A stretch of DNA of 64,000 nucleotides, taken from Candidatus Pelagibacter communis (GTDB lineage Bacteria > Pseudomonadota > Alphaproteobacteria > Pelagibacterales > Pelagibacteraceae). Position 1 is the first letter of the stretch, and each line of letters begins with the position of its first letter. The stretch spans positions 264,836-328,835 of the forward strand of contig NZ_LANA01000002.1 of NCBI RefSeq assembly GCF_012932795.1. The letters run 5' to 3'. Below are positions 1 through 8,278 of this stretch, piece by piece. The notes below the pieces were generated by a model that saw only the letters and a list, made by a program, of their open reading frames with translations, ran no database searches and was not told the DNA's origin. Position numbers and translations under genes: made by a program.

Positions 1-672
1 AAAATTGAAATGCTAAAGACATTAACAAAACAATCAACACCTATTATGTTTAGTATGTTATTTATTGGAGTTGGAATTTTTAATATTTTATACTTCATTG
101 GTCAATTTGGTGATCTTGCTACAGCTGGTTACGGAGCAGCCTTAAGAGTAGAGCAAGTCTTTCTATTACCTGTGATTGGTTTAAACACAGCAGTACTTTC
201 TATTGGTGGACAAAACTTCGGTGCTAAAAATTATAACCGCATAAGAGAGCTTTATACCAAAGCATTATTTTTTGGATCATCATTCATGGCTTTAGCCGGT
301 GTGATTTTATTCTTTGGTGCAGAATTTTTTGTTTCACAATTTACTGATAATGTTGTTGCGATAAAACATGGTGCAATTTATTTGAAAGTTGCTGCATTAA
401 TTGGTCCTATATACCCTGTATTCTTTATAACTACTGCTGTATTTCAAGCTGTAAAAAAACCATTGTATAGTCTTTATTTAAGTATCATTAGATTAACTGC
501 ATTTCCTTTCTTATCATTATGGTATGTAATTAATATTAGAGGTGGAGATTATGCAGATATTTTTTACACCATCATGGTAACCAATTGGTTTATGGGTATT
601 GCAGTAATCATCTTTATTGGATACTTTTTAAATAATGTTTTTAAACAAAAGAAAAGCCATTTTTCTTATTAG
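1..672 (+). CDS. MATE-family efflux transporter, C-terminal part
   Basis: The reading frame is open from the left edge, so this is the end of a longer inner-membrane protein. About 220 residues are visible, with roughly six hydrophobic segments, which fits the second half of a 12-helix MATE drug or metabolite antiporter driven by Na+ or H+. The stretch around GLNTAVLSIGGQNFGAKNY matches the MATE repeat signature that begins the second bundle. The end overlaps the start of the next gene by 38 bases. The substrate cannot be told. It is normal apart from the edge truncation. Confidence 0.8.
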   Translation, partial: KIEMLKTLTKQSTPIMFSMLFIGVGIFNILYFIGQFGDLATAGYGAALRVEQVFLLPVIGLNTAVLSIGGQNFGAKNYNRIRELYTKALFFGSSFMALAGVILFFGAEFFVSQFTDNVVAIKHGAIYLKVAALIGPIYPVFFITTAVFQAVKKPLYSLYLSIIRLTAFPFLSLWYVINIRGGDYADIFYTIMVTNWFMGIAVIIFIGYFLNNVFKQKKSHFSY

Positions 673-1120
673 TGTTTCGGTACTAATATTTATTTTAACT
701 AATAACCAGGTTAAATCTCAAACAATTAAAATTGTTGATGGGGACACAATTCATCTTAATGGAGAAAAAATTAGATTTACTGGAATAGATACACCTGAAC
801 TGAAACAAACTTGCTTTAAAGATAGTGTAAAAGATCCTTGTGGAGTTACAGCAAAAGAAATCCTTATTGATAAAATTGGAAACAATACTGTTGAATGTAT
901 TAGTGAAGGAAAAGATCAATACAAAAGAACACTAGCAGAATGTTTTGTTAATAATGAAAGTCTATCAAGTTACCTTGTTAGAAGTGGCTATGCATTTGCC
1001 TACAGAAGGTATTCAAAAAAGTTTGTTGTAGATGAAGATTATGCAAGAACCAATAAACTAGGTATGTGGTCTATGGAGTTTGATTATCCTTGGGATTATA
1101 GAAAATCTAAGAAAAATTAA
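635..1120 (+). CDS. Exported thermonuclease (staphylococcal nuclease-like)
   Basis: A 161-residue protein with an N-terminal hydrophobic signal segment (residues about 8-28) and one SNase OB-fold domain. The family landmarks are visible: IVDGDTI for the metal-binding region, RFTGIDTPE containing the catalytic Arg and Glu region, and a later KDQYKRTLAEC segment with the second catalytic Arg. It is probably a Ca2+-dependent nuclease acting in the periplasm or outside the cell, useful for DNA scavenging or defence. The start overlaps the upstream MATE gene by 38 bases, suggesting translational coupling. The role is inferred from the family only. Confidence 0.82.
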   Translation: MFLNKRKAIFLISVSVLIFILTNNQVKSQTIKIVDGDTIHLNGEKIRFTGIDTPELKQTCFKDSVKDPCGVTAKEILIDKIGNNTVECISEGKDQYKRTLAECFVNNESLSSYLVRSGYAFAYRRYSKKFVVDEDYARTNKLGMWSMEFDYPWDYRKSKKN

Positions 1121-1125
1121 AGCTA

Positions 1126-1154
1126 GCACGCACGGTAGTTCTGTTACCCGGTGC
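1126..1154. other. GC-rich hairpin between convergent genes
   Basis: The 43 bases between the nuclease gene and the GNAT gene are strikingly GC-rich for this genome. GCAC at 1126-1129 can pair with GTGC at 1151-1154, and GGTA at 1134-1137 with TACC at 1145-1148, giving a two-part stem with a 7-base loop. There is no T run on either side, so it is not a classical intrinsic terminator. It could be a factor-assisted terminator, an RNA processing site or part of a small RNA. Confidence 0.4.
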
Positions 1155-1163
1155 CCCAGAATT

Positions 1164-1436
1164 CTAATTAATCACTTGTTTATTAATTTTAAATAGCTTT
1201 TCACCCAAAGGACTGATTGGATTTTGAGGAGTAGGTTTAATTTTTGTTTTCTTTTCAACAATACTTAGTAGTTTTTTAGCAAGCCCTTGGCGTCTAAACA
1301 TTGGATTAACAAAAATATATTCAACTTCAGCTGCTTCATTATATCTAACAAACCCAAGTGTAGTATTGATATTTTTAAAAGTAATAACTCCATCACTTAG
1401 ATTAATATCATAATTAGTATTATCTGATGAACTCAT
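1164..1436 (-). CDS. Small GNAT-family N-acetyltransferase
   Basis: A 90-residue protein, short for a GNAT enzyme (usually 140 or more). The acetyl-CoA-binding motif A is clear in the middle: VEYIFVNPMFRRQGLAKKLL, including the R/Q-x-x-G-x-A/G pyrophosphate loop. The N-terminal strands are reduced, and the substrate is not predictable. The ATG overlaps the stop of the upstream permease gene (TAATG), so it is the last gene of the transporter run and probably co-translated. It may be a minimal acetyltransferase of the YjdJ type. Confidence 0.6.
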   Translation of the reverse strand: MSSSDNTNYDINLSDGVITFKNINTTLGFVRYNEAAEVEYIFVNPMFRRQGLAKKLLSIVEKKTKIKPTPQNPISPLGEKLFKINKQVIN

Positions 1437-2176
1437 TAATTATTTCCATCTTTTTCAAGATTTTTTTCTAACTTTCTTACAAAAAATGAAACGATTAATA
1501 TCAAAACTAAATATTCTAAAATTAAGAATGTATAAATTTCCAAAGGTCTATATGTTGACACAACTAATTCGTTTGCTTTTCTTGTTAAATCACCAATGCC
1601 AATAATTGATACTAATGAAGACATTTTTAAAACATATACAAATTGATTACCTAATGCAGGTAAAATATTTTTTATTGCCTGTGGAAAGATTACCAATCTT
1701 AGTCTTTTAAAAAAAGTTAAACCTAATGATGAGCCAGCTTCCCATTGTGATTTTTTAATTGAATTAATACCAGCTCTAAAAATTTCTGCCTGGAAAGCAC
1801 TTTCACTTATTGCTAGTGCAATAATACCTGAAACAAACGGACTAAAACTTATTCCAGTCATTATAGGCAAACCATAATAAATCCATAAAATTAAAACAAG
1901 GAGTGGTATTGCCCTTACAATTTCTACATATCCAATATTTATGTAGGTTAAAAATTTACTTTTTGCCAAAGATGGAATTGCAATAATAAAACCTATAATC
2001 GCTGATAAAACTATACTTACAACTGAAATGTAAATTGTTGTTGTTAACCCACTTAATAAAAACTTTAAATTTGTTAATCCTTCGACATTATTAGGTGATA
2101 GAATAAACCAACCTAATTCTTGACCACTACATGAAGCAAGAGGTAAAATTAAAAGTAAAAAAAATAAATTTTTCAC
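1436..2176 (-). CDS. Polar amino-acid ABC transporter permease
   Basis: An inner-membrane permease of the His/Glu/Gln/Arg/opine family, 246 residues, with about five membrane helices. The cytoplasmic EAA loop that contacts the ATPase is visible (WEAGSSLGLTFFKRLRLVIF). Translation must start at a GTG (2174-2176), since no other start precedes the conserved region. The first 16 residues form a lipoprotein-like signal ending in LASC, which is odd for a permease. It lies directly downstream of the binding-protein gene at 2217-2984. No ATPase or second permease gene lies nearby, so the transporter must borrow an ATPase from elsewhere. Confidence 0.82.
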   Translation of the reverse strand: MKNLFFLLLILPLASCSGQELGWFILSPNNVEGLTNLKFLLSGLTTTIYISVVSIVLSAIIGFIIAIPSLAKSKFLTYINIGYVEIVRAIPLLVLILWIYYGLPIMTGISFSPFVSGIIALAISESAFQAEIFRAGINSIKKSQWEAGSSLGLTFFKRLRLVIFPQAIKNILPALGNQFVYVLKMSSLVSIIGIGDLTRKANELVVSTYRPLEIYTFLILEYLVLILIVSFFVRKLEKNLEKDGNN

Positions 2177-2216
2177 TCTTAAAGTTATAATGAATTAAAA
2201 ATTAATATCTAATTTT

Positions 2217-3005
<789 letters not shown>

Positions 3006-3020
3006 TTAGCAAATATAAGG

Positions 3021-3584
3021 TTATAACCTTGACGCACTATCATTTATCCATGAGTATAAATGCTCAGAAAATGATCTTCTTACAAGTAAATTTACCTCAT
3101 TTATCTCTATAAGATGAATAATTACATCAATTTGGTTTAATATTGTTTGAACAACTGACCCTTTTTTATCTTTAAATTGATTAAAGTTAAAAGGTGACCC
3201 TTTTGCAAATAAATCAAAAACTTTATTGCCTTTTATATTAATCATTACAAATTGATCGCTGACATTAGTTACTGCACCTAAGTTAACTTTTGAGATATTC
3301 TTAATTAGATTATCTTCAACTTCGTAAGTATTAGTGTCCTCACTTAATGTTTTATTTGATACTAACATCCATTCATCTGGACTTAGCCATAAGGCTGTTA
3401 AAGCTTGACCTGATGTTGATGTGTTTGCTTCAGCTGGTAAGATCATATTTAAATTTTTTCCAATAGCAGTAATAAAATCTTTTGTTTTGCCTCTTATGAT
3501 TAATTTCATAACAGGTTTAATTTCCCTCATCTCTAGATCCACATAAGACCTATTTTCTTTTATAGATGTATTATAATTAAGCAT
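3021..3584 (-). CDS. soxG: Sarcosine oxidase gamma subunit
   Basis: The 187-residue small subunit of heterotetrameric sarcosine oxidase, cytoplasmic. It carries the gamma-subunit pattern with a GcvT-like fold, including LWLSPDEWMLVS in the middle and VLVRRSF-type sequence (LLVRRSFSEHLYSWI) near the end. In the complex it packs against the alpha subunit and has no cofactor of its own. It overlaps the end of soxA by 8 bases and is fourth in the order soxB-soxD-soxA-soxG, the usual arrangement. It is weakly conserved as a family, so assignment leans on context. Confidence 0.85.
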   Translation of the reverse strand: MLNYNTSIKENRSYVDLEMREIKPVMKLIIRGKTKDFITAIGKNLNMILPAEANTSTSGQALTALWLSPDEWMLVSNKTLSEDTNTYEVEDNLIKNISKVNLGAVTNVSDQFVMINIKGNKVFDLFAKGSPFNFNQFKDKKGSVVQTILNQIDVIIHLIEINEVNLLVRRSFSEHLYSWINDSASRL

Positions 3585-6500
3585 TTAACCTCACATTTTC
3601 TTTATCAAAAAATACAGGATCAACAATAGTTACATTAATATTTTTATTTTCCATTGGAATAAATAATTTTTGACCCATCATACTTTTTCCATTCTTAACC
3701 ACTGCAAGTGCAATAGATTTATTTAAATTTGGACTATAGTAACTTGATGTTACATGACCTAGCATTTCAACAGGTTTTAAATAAGCATCAGCAACTATCT
3801 GAGCTCCTTCTTCTAAAACTTCACTTGGATTATCTGTTACTAATCCAACTAACTGTTTACGGTCTTCACGCATTGTATCTGATCTATAAAGAGAACGTTT
3901 GCCAATGAAATCATACTTCTTTTTACTCACAATCCAATCCATCTGAAGATCAATAGGAGTCATAGTTCCATCTGTATCTTGACCAACAATAATAAATCCT
4001 TTTTCAGCTCTTAATAAGTGCATTGTCTCTGTTCCATAAGGTGTAATGTTAAATTCCTTACCAGCTTCCATGCATTTTTCCCAAAGAGACTTTCCGAAGT
4101 TTGCTTGTATGTTAATTTCATACGTATGCTCTCCTGTAAAACTAATTCTCATAACTCTACATTTAATATTACCAATTTTTGCATTCATAAATGACATATG
4201 GGGAAAGTTTTCATCAGATAAATCTAAATCTGGGATTATTTTATTTAATATTTTTTTACTATTTGGACCACAAACACTAGCAGTAGCATAGTGATCAGTA
4301 ACTGATGATAGGTAAACATCTAATTCTGGCCATTCTGTTTGAAGATAATCCTCAAGTTTGCCTAACACATTAGCAGCTCCACCAGTTGTTGTTGTCATAA
4401 TATAATGATTTTCATCAAGACGAGTGGTTACTCCATCATCATAAACCATACCATCTTCATTGAGCATTAATCCATATCTACACTTACCTATAGCCAGTTT
4501 TGACCAAGCATTTGTATAAACTCTATTTAAAAATTCAGAAGCATCTGTTCCCTGTATGTCAATCTTACCTAGTGTTGAAGCATCTAATATTCCAGCACTT
4601 TCTCTTGCAGCTTTACTTTCTCTTTGAACTGCTTCATGCATAGTTTCGTTATTTACTGGGTAATACCAAGCCCTTTTCCATTGACCCACATTTTCAAATT
4701 CTGCTTTTTTCTCAATGTGCCAATCATTCATGGGTGTTCTTCTAAAAGTATCAAAATACTCACCAACATTTCTTCCAACAATAGTTCCAAACGTTAATGG
4801 TGTATAAGGAGGTCTAAATGTTGTGGTTCCAAGTTCTCCCATTTTAACACCTGCAGTTTCTGCAATAATGCCTAATGCATGCATATTACCAAGCTTACCT
4901 TGGTCTGTACCCATACCAGTTGTAGTATAACGTTTAACATGTTCAATTGATTTAAAACCTTCTCTAAGAGCAAGTTTGATATCTTTTGCTGTTGCATCAT
5001 TTTGATAATCAACAAATGGCTTTGTTTTTCCAATAACTTTGTCAGAAGGTAGCAACCAAATATTTCTAATTTCTTTATTTTTGGGACATTTGATTTTTAA
5101 ATCATCATAATTAGTTTCTTTAATATTTAAAAACTCTTTTAAAGTTTTTGAAGTTTCTTTTATTATATCATCTAATTCAAAATCTCCATTACACGAACCA
5201 ATACTAACTTGGTCTGATGGATATTTGTTAGGGATGAAAACTTGATCTTCATCTCTAAACTTTAATTTTCCACCTGACTGAGTAAATAAATGAACAGCTG
5301 GTGTCCATCCTCCAGCTATAGCTAGACAATCACAATCTAATGTAATCTTTTCTGAGTTAGCAAAAGATTGTCCGTTTTTAGATAGCTCCATAACAGTAAT
5401 CTTGTTTATTCTTTTATAACCTCCTGTATCAACAATAGTTCTAGATCTATAAACCTTAATACCCAAACTTTCAGCCTCTGCAGTAAATTCTGAATTTGAT
5501 TTTTCTCTAGTATCAATAATTGCCTCAACTTTTATGCCTTTCTTATTTAATGAAATAGCACTTTCATATGCTGTATCATTATTCGTAAAGAATATATTTT
5601 TTTGTCCTGTTGCCACACCGTAATAATCTGCATATTTTTTAACAGCTGATGAAAGCATAATACCAGGTCTATCGTTATTATTAAAAACAAGCGGTCTCTC
5701 TAAAGACCCAGTTGCAACAATTACTTTTTTGGCTCTAATCTTTAATAGTCTTTGTCTTACTTTATTTTTTTTTTCATCTTGTGGAAGATGATCGGTAAGA
5801 TTTTCTCTTGCTAGTAAATAATTATAACCATGGTATGCGGCAACACTTGTTCTTGTTTTAACTTCTAAATTTTTAAACTTTTTTAAATCATTAATTTCAT
5901 TTTCTAACCAGGTTGAAGAGTATTGATCATTTATTGTAATATGTTCTGAATTCTGATAGATTGTAGATCCACCAATTTCACTTTTTTCATCAACCAGTAA
6001 AGTTTTTAAATCATTCTTAGCTGCAGTTTTTGCAGCCATTATTCCTGTAATACCAGCACCTATAACAAGGACATCACAATGAACATATTTATGTTCATAA
6101 ATATCTGGATCAGGTTTTGTTGGTGATTTTCCAAGTCCAGCTGAGTGTCTTATTAAGTACTCATACTTCTCCCAAAAACTTGCTGGCCACATAAATGTTT
6201 TATAATAAAATCCAGCCGGTAAAAGTGGAGAGATAAAGTTGTTTATTCCACCAATATCAAAATTTACATTTGGCCAACAATTCTGGCTTGTAGCGTCTAA
6301 ACCTTCGTAGATTTCAATTTCAGTAGCTCTTATATTTGGCTCTGTTAATGATGTTTTACCATTTATTTGAACGATTGCGCAAGGTTCTTCAGAGCCAGCT
6401 GTCATTATGCCTCTTGGTCTATGGTATTTAAAACTTCTTCCAATTAAATGAACATTGTTAGAGAGTAGAGCTGAAGCTAGTGTATCACCTTTAAAACCGT

Positions 6501-6585
6501 AATATATTTTACCATTAAATTTGAATGAAACTCTTGAGGTTTCATCAATAAACTTACTAGTTTTTACTCTTAAATTTTTTAACAT
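3577..6585 (-). CDS. soxA: Sarcosine oxidase alpha subunit
   Basis: The large subunit of tetrameric sarcosine oxidase, which oxidatively demethylates sarcosine to glycine, giving H2O2 and passing the methyl group to tetrahydrofolate as 5,10-methylene-THF. From the start chosen at 6585 (MLKNLRVKTSKF) it has 1002 residues, a normal length. An upstream extension to 6654 would run deep into soxD and is unlikely. In order: an N-terminal ferredoxin-like domain (FKYHRPRGIMTAGSEEPC), an NAD(P)-binding dinucleotide fold (VLVIGAGITGIMAAKTAA), and a C-terminal GcvT-like THF-binding region. It is 4 bases downstream of soxD. Confidence 0.93.
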   Translation of the reverse strand: MLKNLRVKTSKFIDETSRVSFKFNGKIYYGFKGDTLASALLSNNVHLIGRSFKYHRPRGIMTAGSEEPCAIVQINGKTSLTEPNIRATEIEIYEGLDATSQNCWPNVNFDIGGINNFISPLLPAGFYYKTFMWPASFWEKYEYLIRHSAGLGKSPTKPDPDIYEHKYVHCDVLVIGAGITGIMAAKTAAKNDLKTLLVDEKSEIGGSTIYQNSEHITINDQYSSTWLENEINDLKKFKNLEVKTRTSVAAYHGYNYLLARENLTDHLPQDEKKNKVRQRLLKIRAKKVIVATGSLERPLVFNNNDRPGIMLSSAVKKYADYYGVATGQKNIFFTNNDTAYESAISLNKKGIKVEAIIDTREKSNSEFTAEAESLGIKVYRSRTIVDTGGYKRINKITVMELSKNGQSFANSEKITLDCDCLAIAGGWTPAVHLFTQSGGKLKFRDEDQVFIPNKYPSDQVSIGSCNGDFELDDIIKETSKTLKEFLNIKETNYDDLKIKCPKNKEIRNIWLLPSDKVIGKTKPFVDYQNDATAKDIKLALREGFKSIEHVKRYTTTGMGTDQGKLGNMHALGIIAETAGVKMGELGTTTFRPPYTPLTFGTIVGRNVGEYFDTFRRTPMNDWHIEKKAEFENVGQWKRAWYYPVNNETMHEAVQRESKAARESAGILDASTLGKIDIQGTDASEFLNRVYTNAWSKLAIGKCRYGLMLNEDGMVYDDGVTTRLDENHYIMTTTTGGAANVLGKLEDYLQTEWPELDVYLSSVTDHYATASVCGPNSKKILNKIIPDLDLSDENFPHMSFMNAKIGNIKCRVMRISFTGEHTYEINIQANFGKSLWEKCMEAGKEFNITPYGTETMHLLRAEKGFIIVGQDTDGTMTPIDLQMDWIVSKKKYDFIGKRSLYRSDTMREDRKQLVGLVTDNPSEVLEEGAQIVADAYLKPVEMLGHVTSSYYSPNLNKSIALAVVKNGKSMMGQKLFIPMENKNINVTIVDPVFFDKENVRLNA

Positions 6586-6589
6586 AAAG

Positions 6590-6865
6590 TTAAATACTTG
6601 GAGGTTTTTCACCCATTTTATAAACCGATTTAATTTCATCGTTAGAAGTATCACGAACTAGATTAAACCATTTTCTACAACCATGAGTATGGTTCCATCT
6701 TTCAAATTGAACACCTTTGATATTTTTTCTCATAAATAAATATTCTGCCCATTCATCGTCACTTAATTCTGTAGGTTGTTTAGGTCTCTCAATATGGGCC
6801 TCTCCACCAGCTTTAAATTCACTTTGTTCACGTTCACCACAATAGGGACAAGTAATTAAAAACAT
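6590..6865 (-). CDS. soxD: Sarcosine oxidase delta subunit
   Basis: A 91-residue zinc-binding subunit. The family zinc ligands are visible: CPYCGERE near the start (Cys6, Cys9) and a later WNHTHGCRKWF segment. The fold SDDEWAEYLFMRKN followed by the HGCRKWFN motif is diagnostic of SoxD. It overlaps the last base of soxB and precedes soxA by 4 bases, so the three are almost certainly one transcript. It has a structural role in the complex and is unremarkable in length. Confidence 0.93.
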   Translation of the reverse strand: MFLITCPYCGEREQSEFKAGGEAHIERPKQPTELSDDEWAEYLFMRKNIKGVQFERWNHTHGCRKWFNLVRDTSNDEIKSVYKMGEKPPSI

Positions 6866-8118
6866 TAATGAGCTACCGCTGCAGCACCATGTTCATCAAC
6901 AAGGTCACCACTACTAAATCTGTTTAGGTTGAAAGCAGAATTTAATTTGTGAGGTTCATCATTTGCAATTGTATGAGCAAATAAATCACCAGATCCAGGT
7001 GTTGCTTTAAACCCACCTGTTCCCCAACCACAATTAAAATATAAACCCTTTACAGATGTTTTACTGATAATAGGACTTGCATCTGGACAAATATCTACAA
7101 TACCACCCCATTGTCTGAGCATTCGCATTCTACTAAAAATTGGGTAAAGTTCTAAAATTGCATTTAAAGTTCCTTCAACAATATCGTGACTTCCTTTTTG
7201 AGAGTATGAAACATAATCATCTGTACCAGCTCCAATTACAAGTTCACCTTTATCAGATTGACTAACATAAGCATGAACTGCATTTGACATTACAACAGTA
7301 TCAATAATTGGTTTTACTGGTTCTGAGACTAGTGCTTGAAGAGGTTTACTTTCTAAAGGTAATCTGAGCCCAGCCATATTAGCAATTACACTTGAATGAC
7401 CAGCAGCAACTACACCAATTTTTTTAGTTTTTATAAATCCTTTAGTTGTTTCTATACCCTCAACCTCATCACCAATTCTTTTAATTCCATTAACTTCACA
7501 ATTTTGAATTATATCAACACCCATTTCATCAGCACCACGAGCATATCCCCATGCAACAGCATCATGTCTAGCAGTACCAGCTCTTCTTTGTAAAGTCCCA
7601 CCTAATACTGGATAACGAATATTAGGAGATGTATTGATAATAGGGCAAAACTTTTTAACTTCTTCAGTGGTTAAATACACAGCATCGATACCATTTAGTC
7701 TGTTAGCATGTGTTCTTCTCTTTAAATCCCTGATATCTTGTAAATTGTGAGCAAGATTCATTACACCTCTTTGGCTAAACATTACATTGTAATTTATTTC
7801 TTGAGATAAACCTTCCCATAGTTTTAAAGCATGATCATATAGACCAGCACTTGCATCCCATAAATAATTAGATCTTATAATTGTAGTATTTCTCCCAGTA
7901 TTACCACCACCGATCCAACCTTTTTCAACAACTGCAATATTTTTCATATTATGTTTTTTAGCTAAATAATATGCAGTTGCTAAGCCATGACCGCCACCAC
8001 CAATAATAACCGCATCGTATTCTTTTTTTATAGTGGGATCTTTCCAGGCTTTTTGCCAATTTTCATGATGTGAAAATGCATTTTTAATCAATGAAAATAT
8101 TGAGTATTTATTTTTCAT
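6865..8118 (-). CDS. soxB: Sarcosine oxidase beta subunit
   Basis: The FAD/FMN subunit carrying the sarcosine dehydrogenation site, 417 residues from the ATG at 8118. A TTG at 8130 would add four residues and is less likely. The dinucleotide-binding fold is at the N-terminus ([17 protein letters not shown]). The His in [14 protein letters not shown] corresponds to the region where FMN is covalently attached in characterised enzymes. It is first gene of soxBDAG. The upstream region holds a 16-base palindrome that may be an operator. SAR11 uses such pathways to harvest C1 units and glycine from glycine betaine breakdown (established for the group). Confidence 0.93.
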   Translation of the reverse strand: MKNKYSIFSLIKNAFSHHENWQKAWKDPTIKKEYDAVIIGGGGHGLATAYYLAKKHNMKNIAVVEKGWIGGGNTGRNTTIIRSNYLWDASAGLYDHALKLWEGLSQEINYNVMFSQRGVMNLAHNLQDIRDLKRRTHANRLNGIDAVYLTTEEVKKFCPIINTSPNIRYPVLGGTLQRRAGTARHDAVAWGYARGADEMGVDIIQNCEVNGIKRIGDEVEGIETTKGFIKTKKIGVVAAGHSSVIANMAGLRLPLESKPLQALVSEPVKPIIDTVVMSNAVHAYVSQSDKGELVIGAGTDDYVSYSQKGSHDIVEGTLNAILELYPIFSRMRMLRQWGGIVDICPDASPIISKTSVKGLYFNCGWGTGGFKATPGSGDLFAHTIANDEPHKLNSAFNLNRFSSGDLVDEHGAAAVAH

Positions 8119-8137
8119 AATAATATCCAAGAATTAC

Positions 8138-8164
8138 TTTATAAATATTGAATATTCAATACAA
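8138..8164 (-). promoter_or_regulatory. Divergent promoter with 16-base palindrome upstream of soxB
   Basis: A perfect palindrome TATTGAATATTCAATA lies at 8146-8161, between soxB (ATG 8118) and tRNA-Ser (8187). On the minus strand it fills the 15-base gap between a possible -35 (TTGTAT, 8164-8159) and -10 (TATAAA, 8143-8138), a typical repressor position. On the plus strand it overlaps a possible TTGAAT -35 for the tRNA. The palindrome is certain; the promoter and operator reading is inference. Confidence 0.4.
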
Positions 8165-8186
8165 TCAGTTATATCAGTGTCGCAGT

Positions 8187-8278
8187 GGAAGAGTGGGTGA
8201 GAGGCTGAAACCAGTCGTTTGCTAAATGACCGTGCGGGGAAACTTGTACCGAGGGTTCGAATCCCTCCTCTTCCGCCA
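8187..8278 (+). tRNA. tRNA-Ser (GCU)
   Basis: The full cloverleaf can be folded by eye. The acceptor stem is GGAAGAG/CTCTTCC with a G discriminator and encoded CCA. The anticodon loop is TTGCTAA with anticodon GCU, and there is a long class II variable arm typical of tRNA-Ser. The T arm is GAGGG-TTCGAAT-CCCTC. It reads AGC/AGU serine codons. The CCA end touches the stop codon of the convergent slt gene with no spacer. Confidence 0.97.
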
